From Methylobacterium nonmethylotrophicum (GTDB lineage: Bacteria; Pseudomonadota; Alphaproteobacteria; Rhizobiales; Beijerinckiaceae), in contig NZ_SRLB01000043.1 in assembly GCF_004745635.1 (NCBI RefSeq), forward strand, positions 1 to 49,971: 49,971 nt of DNA, written 5' to 3'. A program made the position numbers and the translations under genes. Of the stretch, positions 15,769 through 24,274 are shown in pieces; position 1 is the first letter of the stretch, and the number at the start of each line of letters is the position of its first letter. The notes beneath the pieces were generated by a model, which was given only the letters and a program-made list of their open reading frames with translations, searched no databases and had not been told where the DNA came from.

Positions 15769-16803
15769 TTAGAACAGCGGCTTGCCGCTCGTGTCCTTGA
15801 TGTCAGACTTCCAGACGGCACGGACCTGATCCTTCACGTTCGCCGGCAGCGGAACGTACTCGAGGTCAGACGCCAGCTTGTCGCCGTTGCTGTAAGCCCA
15901 ATCGAAGAACTTCAGCGCAGCGGTAGCGCGATCCGGCTTGTCGCTCTTCTTATGCATCAGGATGAAAGTCGCCGAAGTGACCGGCCAAGCCTTCTCACCG
16001 GGCTGATTGTTCAAGATGATGCCGAAGCCAGGAGCCGACTTCCAGTCAGCGTTCGCTGCGGCAGCCTGGAAAGATTCGATCTCAGGAACCGGGAACTTGC
16101 CATCTTTGTTCTGGATCAGAGCATAAGACAGCTTGTTCTGCTTGGCATAGGCGTATTCGACGTAGCCGATCGAATTCGGGATCTGCTTGACCGTGGCAGA
16201 GACGCCCTCGTTGCCCTTGCCGCCCACGCCGATGGGCCAGCTGACCGAGGTGTTGGCACCGACCTTCGACTTCCACTCGTCGGACACTCGCGACAGATAG
16301 TCGGTCCAGACGAAGGTCGTGCCGGAGCCGTCGGACCGGTAAACGACGTTGATGCCGGCGCTCGGCAGCTTCAGATCAGGGTTCAGAGCCTTGATCTTGG
16401 GATCGTCCCATTTGCTGATCTTGCCGAGATAGATGTCGGCCAAGATCGGGCCGGTCAGCTTCATCTGGCGCGCTTCGATACCAGGCACGCTGATCGCCGG
16501 AACCTCGGCCCCAATCGCGGACGGGAACTGAGCCAGGCCGTCCTTGTCGAGGTCGTCGCCCTTGAGGGGCATGTCGGAAGCGCCGAAATCGACGGTATTG
16601 GCCTTGATCTGCCGGATGCCTCCACCCGAGCCGATCGACTGATAGTTGAGGCCATTGCCGGATGCCGCTTTGTAGGCCTCAGCCCACTTGGAGTAGAGCG
16701 GGAACGGGAAGGTGGCACCAGCGCCGGTGATGTCGATCGCGGACGCGGATCCCATCATGACGATGGTCATCCCCGCAACAGCGGCGAGTTCACGAAACTT
16801 CAT
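15769..16803 (-). CDS. pstS: PstS, periplasmic phosphate-binding protein
   Basis: The 344-residue secreted protein has a signal peptide (1-22, cleavage after GSASA), the mature start ITGAGATFPFPLYSKWAEAY, and phosphate-site segments SGGGIRQI and YRSDGSGTTFVWTDYL. It is the first gene of the minus-strand pst operon and has an AAGGAGAT ribosome site. PstS binds phosphate tightly and discriminates against arsenate in known systems, which would matter beside an enzyme that makes arsenate. Confidence 0.95.
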   Translation of the reverse strand: MKFRELAAVAGMTIVMMGSASAIDITGAGATFPFPLYSKWAEAYKAASGNGLNYQSIGSGGGIRQIKANTVDFGASDMPLKGDDLDKDGLAQFPSAIGAEVPAISVPGIEARQMKLTGPILADIYLGKISKWDDPKIKALNPDLKLPSAGINVVYRSDGSGTTFVWTDYLSRVSDEWKSKVGANTSVSWPIGVGGKGNEGVSATVKQIPNSIGYVEYAYAKQNKLSYALIQNKDGKFPVPEIESFQAAAANADWKSAPGFGIILNNQPGEKAWPVTSATFILMHKKSDKPDRATAALKFFDWAYSNGDKLASDLEYVPLPANVKDQVRAVWKSDIKDTSGKPLF

Positions 16804-16895
16804 TGCTGATCTCCTTGATCGAGCGTGCGACCGGAGCTGCCGGTGGTACGGCCGCCGGCGCCTGGTGCGCCATACCTGCGTCGGCACCAGGCCGT

Positions 16896-16924
16896 ATGAC
16901 GGATCCGCGACAGTTGGATGACAG
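16896..16924 (-). promoter_or_regulatory. Pho box with three 11-bp repeats upstream of pstS
   Basis: On the minus strand the sequence reads CTGTCATCCAACTGTCGC followed by GGATCCGTCAT. This makes three tandem 11-base units beginning CTGTCAT, CTGTCGC and CCGTCAT. The first two match the PhoB-box consensus CTGTCAT-N4-CTGTCA(T/C). The box lies about 95-120 bases upstream of the pstS start, so PhoB encoded at the end of the same operon probably controls it. Confidence 0.85.
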
Positions 16925-17053
16925 CGATCGGCCAGTGCAGGGTTTGCCGGAGACACCGCCCGGCTGGATGCGTAGTTCTCGCGGACGATGTCTCCGGGTC
17001 CAGCAGCCTGGATGGCGTTGGGCGATACGCTCTGGAGGGAAGAGTCGGTCGCC

Positions 17054-17809
17054 TTACCGGTTCCCGAACCCAATATCTGCGGCGACGGCCTTGAGGCGCT
17101 CCGGCTCACGTTCCTTTCGCTCGCTGTAGCGGTCCACCAAGTAGTCGGCCCGCCCGCGAGTCAGGAGCGTGAATTTCATCAGCTCCTCGCATACGTCCAC
17201 CACGCGATCGTAGAGCGGCCCCGGCTTCATCCGACCGGCCTCATCAAACTCCTTGTAGGCCATCGGCACCGAGGACTGGTTCGGGATCGTGATCATCCGC
17301 ATCCAGCGGCCGAGCAGGCGCAGGCTGTTGACCGCGTTGAAGCTCTGCGAGCCGCCAGACACCTGCATGACCGCGAGGGTGCGGCCCTGGGTCGGGCGCA
17401 CGCTGCCCTCGGATAACGGCAGCCAGTCGATCTGGCTTTTCATCACCCCGGTCAGGTTGCCGTGCCGCTCCGGCGACACCCACACGTGCCCCTCCGACCA
17501 AAGAGAAAGCTCGCGTAACTCCTGCACCTTCGGGTGGTCAGCGGTGGTGTCGTCGGGCAGGGGCAGACCGTCGGCGTGGAAGATCCGCACTTCGCCACCC
17601 ATCGCCTCGAGGAGCCGGGCTGCCTCGTAGGCCAGGAAGCGGCTGAACGAGCGCGCGCGCAACGAGCCGTAGAGGATCAGGAAGCGCGGGGCGTGAGTGA
17701 ATGGCAGTGCCACGTGCAGGTCTGCTGCGGTCGGCACCGCGAAATGCCCCGGGCTCAGGTTCGGGAAGCCGTCGCGGGCGGAAGGGGCAGGCGGCAGGGG
17801 CTTGTCCAC
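17054..17809 (-). CDS. arsH: ArsH, NADPH-dependent FMN organoarsenical oxidase
   Basis: A 251-residue flavodoxin-like protein with the FMN-binding motif GSLRARSFSR (48-57) and the ArsH segments WVSPERHGNLTGVMKSQIDW and QSFNAVNSLR. The start is a GTG with AGAGGAG about 10 bases upstream. Members of the family oxidise trivalent organoarsenicals to less toxic pentavalent forms. It diverges from arsR across a 50-base region with an operator-like dyad, so both are probably controlled by that ArsR. Confidence 0.93.
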   Translation of the reverse strand: MDKPLPPAPSARDGFPNLSPGHFAVPTAADLHVALPFTHAPRFLILYGSLRARSFSRFLAYEAARLLEAMGGEVRIFHADGLPLPDDTTADHPKVQELRELSLWSEGHVWVSPERHGNLTGVMKSQIDWLPLSEGSVRPTQGRTLAVMQVSGGSQSFNAVNSLRLLGRWMRMITIPNQSSVPMAYKEFDEAGRMKPGPLYDRVVDVCEELMKFTLLTRGRADYLVDRYSERKEREPERLKAVAADIGFGNR

Positions 17810-17824
17810 GAAATCGCGCTCCTC

Positions 17825-17850
17825 TATATTTCAAATTCAATTGAGATATA
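17825..17850. promoter_or_regulatory. ArsR operator dyad between arsH and arsR
   Basis: This AT-rich 26-base dyad begins TATAT-T-TCAA and ends TTGA-G-ATATA, so its outer arms TATAT.TCAA and TTGA.ATATA are exact inverted repeats. It sits 10 bases before the arsR start and 15 bases before the arsH start. ArsR/SmtB repressors bind dyads of this size and composition, and the location suits bidirectional repression. Confidence 0.75.
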
Positions 17851-17859
17851 GGATTGAGG

Positions 17860-18219
17860 ATGGACGAACGGCAAGCCTTGTCCGCCTTCGCGGCGCTATC
17901 GCAGGAGACGCGGCTGCGCATTGTGCGCCTGCTCGTGACCGCGGGCCCGGCGGGTTTGGCGGCGGGCGCCTTGGCCGGAGAAGCTCGCGTATCGTCGTCC
18001 AATATCTCTTTTCATCTCAAAGAGTTAGAGCGTTCCGGATTGATCCAGTCCCGGCGTGAAGGCCGTTCGATCATCTACAGAGCTGCCTATCCGGCGCTTT
18101 CGGGCCTGATCCAATTCCTGATGCGTGACTGCTGCCAGGGCCACCCGGAGGTCTGCACCCCGGCCGTCGCGGCCCTTGCCATCTGCTGCAACCCGAAGGG
18201 AGACACTGCCCATGCCTGA
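17860..18219 (+). CDS. arsR: ArsR family arsenite-responsive repressor
   Basis: A 119-residue winged-helix repressor (LSQETRLRIVRLLV, then the recognition helix SSSNISFHLKELERSGLI and wing RREGRSIIYRAAY). The classic CVC motif in the DNA-reading helix is absent; instead a Cys pair and further Cys lie near the C-terminus (RDCCQGHPEVC, then ICC). C-terminal three-Cys sites of this kind are known in some ArsR types, so metalloid sensing there is likely. The arsC start lies within its last 8 bases, indicating coupling. Confidence 0.92.
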   Translation: MDERQALSAFAALSQETRLRIVRLLVTAGPAGLAAGALAGEARVSSSNISFHLKELERSGLIQSRREGRSIIYRAAYPALSGLIQFLMRDCCQGHPEVCTPAVAALAICCNPKGDTAHA

Positions 18220-18739
18220 GCGCGTCTACAACGTCCTGTTCCTGTGCACCGGCAACTCAGCTCGCTCGATCCTAGCCGAGGCCATGCTCAATAAGGACGG
18301 GAAAGGCCGCTTCCGTGCTTTTTCCGCCGGCAGCCAGCCGAAGGGGACGCCCCATCCTCTCGCACTGCAGGCGTTGCGGGAAACAGATTACTCGGTCGAA
18401 GGCCTGCGCTCGAAGAGCTGGGACGAGTTCGCCGCGCCTGGCGCACCGGTGATGGATTTCGTGTTCACGGTCTGTGACAACGCCGCTGGCGAGACTTGCC
18501 CCTACTGGCCAGGTCAGCCGGTCACGGCACATTGGGGGATCGAGGATCCCGCCGCGGTCGAAGGTACCGAGCTGGAGAAGAAGGCGGCCTTCGTCACTGC
18601 GCAGCGCTACTTGAAGAACCGCATCTCGGCGTTCGTTGCCCTGCCGGTCACCAGCCTCGATCAGGTCGCGCTGGCCGCTCGCGTACGCGAGATCGGCCAG
18701 CTGGCCGGAGCAACCTCGCCTCGGCCGGAGGTGGCGTGA
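18212..18739 (+). CDS. arsC: ArsC, LMW-phosphatase-type arsenate reductase
   Basis: A 175-residue protein with the P-loop CTGNSARS at Cys12 (CX5R) and a second cysteine pair, Cys88 and Cys96 (FTVCDNAAGETC). This matches the thioredoxin-coupled ArsC mechanism, in which three cysteines relay the disulfide. It reduces cytoplasmic arsenate to arsenite for export. It overlaps arsR by 8 bases and is followed at once by a second, unrelated arsC. Confidence 0.93.
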   Translation: MPERVYNVLFLCTGNSARSILAEAMLNKDGKGRFRAFSAGSQPKGTPHPLALQALRETDYSVEGLRSKSWDEFAAPGAPVMDFVFTVCDNAAGETCPYWPGQPVTAHWGIEDPAAVEGTELEKKAAFVTAQRYLKNRISAFVALPVTSLDQVALAARVREIGQLAGATSPRPEVA

Positions 18740-19164
18740 TGGATGTCATCATCTATCACAACCCCGACTGCGGGACTTCGCGCAACACTCTGGCGATGAT
18801 TCGCAACGCCGGCCTTGAACCCCACGTCATCGAGTATCTTAAAACCCCGCCCGCACGGGCGCTGCTGGTGCAACTGCTCGCCCGCGCCGGGCTCACAGTG
18901 CGCGAGGTACTACGCGAGAAGGGCACACCCTTTGCCGAGCTGGGCCTCAGCAATCCGGCGCTGACCGATGCTCAGCTGCTCGACGCCATCGAGGCGCACC
19001 CGATCCTGCTCAACCGCCCCCTAGTGGTGAGCCCCAAGGGCGTGCGCCTGTGCCGGCCTTCTGAGGCCGTGCTGGATCTGCTGCCGGCGCAGCAGGGCGA
19101 GTTCATCAAGGAAGACGGGGAACGCGTCGTGGATGAGCACGGCCGCCGCGTCGCCACCGCCTGA
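18739..19164 (+). CDS. arsC: ArsC, glutaredoxin-type arsenate reductase
   Basis: A 141-residue protein of the Grx-coupled ArsC family with HNPDCGTSR at 7-15 (HX3CX3R, catalytic Cys11), LVVSPKGVRLCRPSEAVLDL and the RP of ILLNRPLV. It evolved independently of the upstream LMW-phosphatase-type enzyme but performs the same arsenate reduction with glutathione and glutaredoxin. The ATG overlaps the preceding stop by one base (TGATG). Two reductase types in tandem give two sources of reducing power. Confidence 0.93.
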   Translation: MDVIIYHNPDCGTSRNTLAMIRNAGLEPHVIEYLKTPPARALLVQLLARAGLTVREVLREKGTPFAELGLSNPALTDAQLLDAIEAHPILLNRPLVVSPKGVRLCRPSEAVLDLLPAQQGEFIKEDGERVVDEHGRRVATA

Positions 19165-20251
19165 CCGCAAGAAAGCTGCTGCCGCCATGTCCACCTTCGA
19201 ACGCTATCTGACCCTCTGGGTCGCGCTCTGCATCGCAGCTGGCGTCGCACTCGGCCACGTCATGCCAGGCTTCTTCCAGGCCGTCGGCTCGGCTGAGATC
19301 GCCAAGGTCAACCTGCCCGTCGCGGTGCTGATCTGGCTCATGGTCATACCCATGCTGCTCAAGATCGACTTCGCCGCACTCGGCCAAGTCAGCCGCCACT
19401 GGCGCGGGATCGGCGTGACGCTCCTGGTCAACTGGGCCGTGAAGCCCTTCTCCATGGCCGTGCTCGGCTGGCTATTCGTGGGCTACCTGTTCCGGCCCTA
19501 CCTGCCGGCCGACCAGATCAACAGCTACATCGCCGGCCTCATCATCCTAGCCGCCGCGCCCTGCACTGCGATGGTGTTCGTCTGGTCGAACCTCACGAAG
19601 GGCGAGCCGCACTTCACGCTAAGCCAGGTGGCGCTCAACGACAGCATCATGGTTGTGGCCTTCGCTCCCATCGTCGGCCTACTGCTCGGCCTGTCCTCCA
19701 TCACCGTGCCCTGGAGCACGCTGGTACTCTCTGTCGTCCTCTACATCATCATTCCGGTGATCGTGGCGCAGCTGGTACGCCGGAGCTTGTTGGCGTCCGG
19801 TGGGCAAGCCGCCCTCGACCGGTTGCTCAAGACCCTCGGCCCAGTGTCGTTGGTGTCGCTGCTCGCCACACTGGTGCTGCTGTTCGGCTTTCAGGGCGAG
19901 CAGATCCTGGCGCAGCCGCTGGTCATTGCCCTGCTGGCCGTTCCGATCCTGATCCAGGTCTACTTCAACGCCGGCCTTGCCTACCTGCTTAATCGCCTGG
20001 CTGGCGAGCAGCATTGCGTGGCCGGCCCCTCGGCGCTGATCGGCGCGTCCAACTTCTTTGAGCTCGCCGTAGCGGCTGCCATCAGCCTGTTCGGGTTCAA
20101 CTCAGGTGCGGCGCTCGCCACCGTGGTCGGCGTGCTGATCGAGGTGCCGGTGATGCTCACGGTTGTCTGGATCGTGAACCGCTCGAAGGGCTGGTACGAG
20201 CGCGGCGCCGCGTCTCGGACGAACCTCAAGCCCGCTTCCCGCGAAGTCTAA
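19133..20251 (+). CDS. acr3: Acr3 arsenite efflux permease
   Basis: This roughly ten-helix membrane protein of the BART superfamily has the conserved cysteine segment LAAAPCTAMVFVWSNL and the GASNFFELAVAAA segment typical of Acr3. It exports arsenite made by the two upstream ArsC enzymes. Two starts are possible: 19133 (372 residues, overlapping arsC by 32 bases) or 19187 (354 residues, MSTFERYL). The second begins closer to the first membrane helix. It is the last gene of the arsR-arsC-arsC-acr3 operon. Confidence 0.93.
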   Translation: MSTAAASPPPDRKKAAAAMSTFERYLTLWVALCIAAGVALGHVMPGFFQAVGSAEIAKVNLPVAVLIWLMVIPMLLKIDFAALGQVSRHWRGIGVTLLVNWAVKPFSMAVLGWLFVGYLFRPYLPADQINSYIAGLIILAAAPCTAMVFVWSNLTKGEPHFTLSQVALNDSIMVVAFAPIVGLLLGLSSITVPWSTLVLSVVLYIIIPVIVAQLVRRSLLASGGQAALDRLLKTLGPVSLVSLLATLVLLFGFQGEQILAQPLVIALLAVPILIQVYFNAGLAYLLNRLAGEQHCVAGPSALIGASNFFELAVAAAISLFGFNSGAALATVVGVLIEVPVMLTVVWIVNRSKGWYERGAASRTNLKPASREV

Positions 20252-20254
20252 CCG

Positions 20255-21022
20255 TTAGTAGATCCCGATCAGCTTCGCCCCTGCGATCACGAGCACCAAT
20301 CCCAGAGCCCTTTGGATCACAGGCACAGCGGACCGGATACCAAACGCTGTCCCGAGAAGCGCCCCGAGCATAACCGCGGCCGCAAATAGCGGAAGATCGG
20401 TCGGAAGCGCCCAGACGGCGGACAGATTACCGAGGAGTCCCGCAATCGAGTTGCAGAGGATGAACAGGGCCGCCACGCCCGAGGCCGTTTTCGTCGTCGA
20501 CCAGCCCATGAACAACAACATGGGCGAGAGGAAAATGCCGCCCCCCGTTCCCGTCAGCCCGGAGAGAAGGCCGATCCCGGCACCAACGAGCACGCCAGCC
20601 CAGATCGGCGGATCGCGAGGCTCGCGATCGACTGCCCGCCTGCCGGGCCAGAGGAGCCGTGCCGCACCGAGGAACAGCACCATGCCGACGACAGGCCGAT
20701 AGTAAGCCCCGGGGAGTTGAATGGCTCCGCCGATGAAGGCCAGGGGGATGGCTCCAACCAAGAACGGCCAGAGGACGCGCCAGCGAAACATTCCGGCCTG
20801 GAGAAAGCGGAACGACGTGAAGCTCGCGACCAGAATGTTGAGGACCAGCGCGGTCGGCCGCATGACCGCCGGGGCGACCCCAAACAGCGCCATGAGAGCG
20901 ATATAGGCCGACGCTCCCGCGTGGCCGACAGAGGTGTAGAGCGCCGCGCCCAGGAACATGCACGCGGCAAGGAGAAGCTCGACAGAGACGGACATGGGAC
21001 GACCCGGCGCTGATGCGCTCAT
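20255..21022 (-). CDS. TauE/SafE-family membrane exporter
   Basis: A 255-residue protein with about eight membrane segments and the family glycine motif GLLSGLTGTGGGIFLSPMLL. The family exports sulfite, sulfonates or related anions; the substrate here is unknown. It ends 4 bases from the acr3 stop on the opposite strand and its start faces the second arsR, so it may share that control. An in-frame ATG at 20995 is an alternative start; neither has a clear ribosome site. Confidence 0.85.
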   Translation of the reverse strand: MSASAPGRPMSVSVELLLAACMFLGAALYTSVGHAGASAYIALMALFGVAPAVMRPTALVLNILVASFTSFRFLQAGMFRWRVLWPFLVGAIPLAFIGGAIQLPGAYYRPVVGMVLFLGAARLLWPGRRAVDREPRDPPIWAGVLVGAGIGLLSGLTGTGGGIFLSPMLLFMGWSTTKTASGVAALFILCNSIAGLLGNLSAVWALPTDLPLFAAAVMLGALLGTAFGIRSAVPVIQRALGLVLVIAGAKLIGIY

Positions 21023-21220
21023 CGGGAGGACTGTGCCCGTTCAACCGTCGTGCCGGTCCGCTTCACGACGGGCTTACGGCGCGTCGTGGGGCTGCTCCGC
21101 TGCTACCAATTTGGGCCTGCACGGATCAAGACCATCAACGTCGGCCACCCACCCATGGCGACTTCCGACCTGTTCCAGGTGCGGCTTGACCGACGAGCCG
21201 CTACGGATCATCATAATTCG

Positions 21221-21541
21221 ATGAATGTCGAACAAGCAGCCAAGCAGCTTGAGGCGCTCGGGAGTCCCGCCCGCCTCCGGATCTACCGGGCGCTGGTGCG
21301 CGCCGGGCACGCGGGTCTGCCTGTTCGACAACTTCAGGAGCGGGTGGGGATCCCGGCGGCGTCGACGCTGAGCCATCATCTCCACCGTCTCGTGCTCACA
21401 GGCTTGGTCTCGCAGGAGCGGCAGGCCACGACGTTGATTTGCCGGGCCGTCTATCCGGCGATGGATGCGCTGATCGGCTACCTCGCCGAGGAATGCTGCG
21501 CCGACGAACGCTGCGGGGCGACCGGGGAAGAAGCCGCGTAG
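21221..21541 (+). CDS. arsR: Second ArsR-type repressor
   Basis: A 106-residue winged-helix protein (LGSPARLRIYRALVRAG, GIPAASTLSHHLHRLVLTGL). A Cys cluster lies near the C-terminus (EECCADERC), similar in kind to the first ArsR but with different spacing, suggesting metalloid or thiophilic-ligand sensing of separate specificity. It heads a probable operon with the flavoprotein and two MFS genes, and diverges from the TauE-type gene across about 200 bases. The start is at 21221; the open frame upstream is not needed. Confidence 0.88.
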   Translation: MNVEQAAKQLEALGSPARLRIYRALVRAGHAGLPVRQLQERVGIPAASTLSHHLHRLVLTGLVSQERQATTLICRAVYPAMDALIGYLAEECCADERCGATGEEAA

Positions 21542-21589
21542 AGGCATGCCCATTATTTCGATTTTTCTGGAATAAAGGAAAGACTGCTG

Positions 21590-23011
21590 ATGACAGGTTC
21601 GGATCCACTCCCAGTGGCCGTGATCGGCGGCGGCCCCATCGGTCTTGCAGCGGCGGCCCACCTCGTGCAGCGCGGCCTGCCGGTGAAGGTCTACGAGACG
21701 GGGGCGACCGCCGGATCGGCAGTCCGCGCGTGGCAGCACGTTCGCCTCTTCTCGCCCTGGAAGTACAACGTCGACGCCGCCGCGCGCGCGCTCCTGCTCG
21801 AACACGGCTGGCAGCCGCCCGAGGGCGAGACGTACCCCTCCGGCGAGGAATTCCTCGACGAGTACCTGGAGCCGCTGGCCGCCGTTCCCGCCCTGGCTTC
21901 CGTGATCGAGTGCGGGGCCCGTGTGACCGCGGTCGGTCGGCTCGGCATCGACAAGATCGTAAGCAGCGGGCGCGAGAAGCGCCCGTTCGTGCTGACCGTC
22001 ACCGCCGCGGACGGTCGCCAGCGGCGTGATCTCGTGCGCGCGGTCGTCGACGCGTCGGGAACCTGGAGCACACCCAACCCGCTCGGAGCAGGCGGAGTCC
22101 CGGCAGACGGTGAGGACGAATTCGTCGACCTGATTGCCTACGGGCTCCCCGATGTGCTCGGGCGTGCTCGCAGCACCTACATCGGGAAGACGACCCTCGT
22201 CGTCGGCGCCGGGCACTCCGCCGCCAACGTGCTCCTCGACCTCATGAGCTTGTCGGACGCCGATCCCGCGACGACGGCGATCTGGGCCACGCGGGGCACG
22301 AATTTGTCCCGGGTCTACGGCGGCGGGGCGAATGACGAACTGGCAGCCCGCGGCGAGTTGGGCACGCGCCTCCAGCACCACGTCGAGAGCGGACTCATCC
22401 AGCTTGTGACCGGGTTCTCAACCACCGCGGTGCGCGCGAGCGGCGGCCAGTTGGTCGTCGAGGATGCGACGGGGGGCGATGTGCGTCGTCTCGGGCCCAT
22501 CGATCGGATCATCGCCGCGACGGGCCAGCGACCCAACCTCGACATGACGCGCGAGGTGCGGCTCGATCTCGACCCGTGTTTGGAGAGCGTTCGGGCGCTC
22601 GGGCCGCTGATCGATCCGAACGTGCACTCCTGCGGCACAGTCTACCCGCACGGACACCGCGAGCTGGCCCACCCAGAGCCGGGGTTCTACACGGCCGGGA
22701 TCAAGAGCTACGGGCGCGCACCGACGTTCCTGATGATGACCGGCTATGAGCAGGTCCGCTCGGTGGTGGCGGCTCTGGCTGGTGACCTGGCGGCGGCCGA
22801 CGCCGTGCAACTCACCCTTCCGGAAACCGGTGTCTGTTCGACGGCACGGCTTGAGGATGGCGGGGGCTGCTGCGATGGCCCGGCGCCGGTCGGGGGCGCG
22901 GCGTGCTGCACCGACGATACGGTGGCCGAGACCGGTCCGGGCTGCGGCTGCTCTTCCGCCGTGGAACTGCAGCCTGCCAAAGCCGGATCGTGCTGCGGTC
23001 AAGCCGCCTGA
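21590..23011 (+). CDS. FAD/NAD(P) oxidoreductase with Cys-rich tail, ArsO-like
   Basis: A 473-residue flavoprotein. The FAD Rossmann motif VIGGGPIGLAAAAHL is at 10-24 and an NAD(P)-type motif VVGAGHSAANVLLDL near 205. WQHVRLFSPWKYNVD and ATGQRPNLD resemble flavin monooxygenase or pyridine-nucleotide oxidoreductase families. The last 55 residues carry nine cysteines as C, CC, CC, CGC and CC, a tail that the catalytic core does not need and that could bind trivalent arsenic. It follows arsR by 48 bases. Flavin monooxygenases called ArsO occur in other ars clusters; identity with ArsO is not established here. Confidence 0.8.
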   Translation: MTGSDPLPVAVIGGGPIGLAAAAHLVQRGLPVKVYETGATAGSAVRAWQHVRLFSPWKYNVDAAARALLLEHGWQPPEGETYPSGEEFLDEYLEPLAAVPALASVIECGARVTAVGRLGIDKIVSSGREKRPFVLTVTAADGRQRRDLVRAVVDASGTWSTPNPLGAGGVPADGEDEFVDLIAYGLPDVLGRARSTYIGKTTLVVGAGHSAANVLLDLMSLSDADPATTAIWATRGTNLSRVYGGGANDELAARGELGTRLQHHVESGLIQLVTGFSTTAVRASGGQLVVEDATGGDVRRLGPIDRIIAATGQRPNLDMTREVRLDLDPCLESVRALGPLIDPNVHSCGTVYPHGHRELAHPEPGFYTAGIKSYGRAPTFLMMTGYEQVRSVVAALAGDLAAADAVQLTLPETGVCSTARLEDGGGCCDGPAPVGGAACCTDDTVAETGPGCGCSSAVELQPAKAGSCCGQAA

Positions 23012-23038
23012 CTGCGGATGAGCAAAGGAGCACGAGCG

Positions 23039-24274
23039 ATGCCTCTGACCGGTCGCCGCCTCGTGGCCGCCATGTGCGTCGGTCAGGTCGGCAACCTGCT
23101 GCCCCACGTCGTGGTGCAAGCGATCATGGCCAAGCACCTGATCCCGCTCTGGGGCCTCAGCGCCAGCGAGGCCGGGATGATGGCCGGCGCCTACGCCTTC
23201 GGCTACATGCTCGCCGTCCCGGTTCTCGCGACCCTCTCCGATCGGATCGACGCCCGCAAGATCTTGGGTGCGGGCACGTTGGTCAGCATGGCGGCGGTCT
23301 TGGCCTTCCCGTTCGTCGCTCACGACCTTCTCACGGCCTCGCTGATGTGGGGCTTGGCGGGCCTGGGCTTCGCGGGGGCCTACATGCCAGGCCTCAAGGC
23401 GCTGACCGATCGCCTTGACCCCGGCGACGCGTCGCGCAGCGTGACTCTGTACACTTCCAGCTTCTCGCTCGGGGTGGCGCTGTCGTTCCTAATCGCGCAG
23501 GTCGCGGCAGATCGCTTCGGCTGGCAGTCGGCGTTTCTCGTCACCGGTCTGGGCCCAGCGGCAATGCTGGTCGCCGTGGCGTTGATGGCGCCCGTCCCGC
23601 CGCCGCCCGCGCAGGGCAGCGTGCTTTCGAGCCTCGGGGCGGTGTTCCGCAACAGGCCGGCGCTCGGCTACATCCTCGGCTATGGTGCGCACTGCTTCGA
23701 GCTCTACGGGATGCGCACCTGGATCGTGGCGTTCTGGACCTTCGTCGCGGCCACCCGTGGCGGGGACGTGCCGGTGAGTCCCGTCACGATCAGCGTGCTG
23801 TTCGCCCTGCTCTCGATGCCCTCGAGCGTGCTCGGCAACGAACTCGCGCTGCGGACGGGGCGGCATCGCGCGATCTCGGCGGTTCAAGTTGCGTCGGCGG
23901 TGGTCGGCCTGAGTCTTGGCTTCGCGAGCGATGCCTCGCCCTGGCTGACCCTCGGCCTGATCCTGATCTACGCCGTCACCATCCCCGCCGACAGCGGCGC
24001 CCTCACGGCCGGAATGGCGCAGAGCGCAGCGCCCGGAGCGAAGGGCGCAACGATGGCCCTCCACTCCACGATAGGTTTCGGGCTCTCGGCCCTGGGCGGC
24101 TGGGGCTTCGGGCTCGCCCTCGATGCGGCGGGCGGGCCCGCCCACAACCGGGCTTGGCTCGCCGGCTTCACCCTGCTGAGTTTCGGGATCGTGCTCGGAC
24201 CTGTCGCGCTCTGGTGGTCGCGTCGGCGCTCCGCGGCACCGTCCGCTCCTCTGTCCGGACGCCGGGCGGTATGA
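23039..24274 (+). CDS. MFS transporter 1 of the second ars cluster
   Basis: A 411-residue protein with about twelve membrane helices. The loop 2-3 motif LSDRIDARKILGAG is a major-facilitator signature. The start at 23039 is chosen because AAAGGAG lies 9 bases upstream; a start at 23018 would place that site inside the gene. It follows the flavoprotein by 27 bases and overlaps the next MFS gene by 4. Export of an arsenical or of the flavoprotein product is likely from context. Substrate unknown. Confidence 0.85.
   Translation: MPLTGRRLVAAMCVGQVGNLLPHVVVQAIMAKHLIPLWGLSASEAGMMAGAYAFGYMLAVPVLATLSDRIDARKILGAGTLVSMAAVLAFPFVAHDLLTASLMWGLAGLGFAGAYMPGLKALTDRLDPGDASRSVTLYTSSFSLGVALSFLIAQVAADRFGWQSAFLVTGLGPAAMLVAVALMAPVPPPPAQGSVLSSLGAVFRNRPALGYILGYGAHCFELYGMRTWIVAFWTFVAATRGGDVPVSPVTISVLFALLSMPSSVLGNELALRTGRHRAISAVQVASAVVGLSLGFASDASPWLTLGLILIYAVTIPADSGALTAGMAQSAAPGAKGATMALHSTIGFGLSALGGWGFGLALDAAGGPAHNRAWLAGFTLLSFGIVLGPVALWWSRRRSAAPSAPLSGRRAV

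Noticed and set aside
21074..22381. 435-residue minus-strand frame
   Set aside because: It is antisense to arsR and the flavoprotein, with low-complexity Arg/Gly-rich sequence and no domain.
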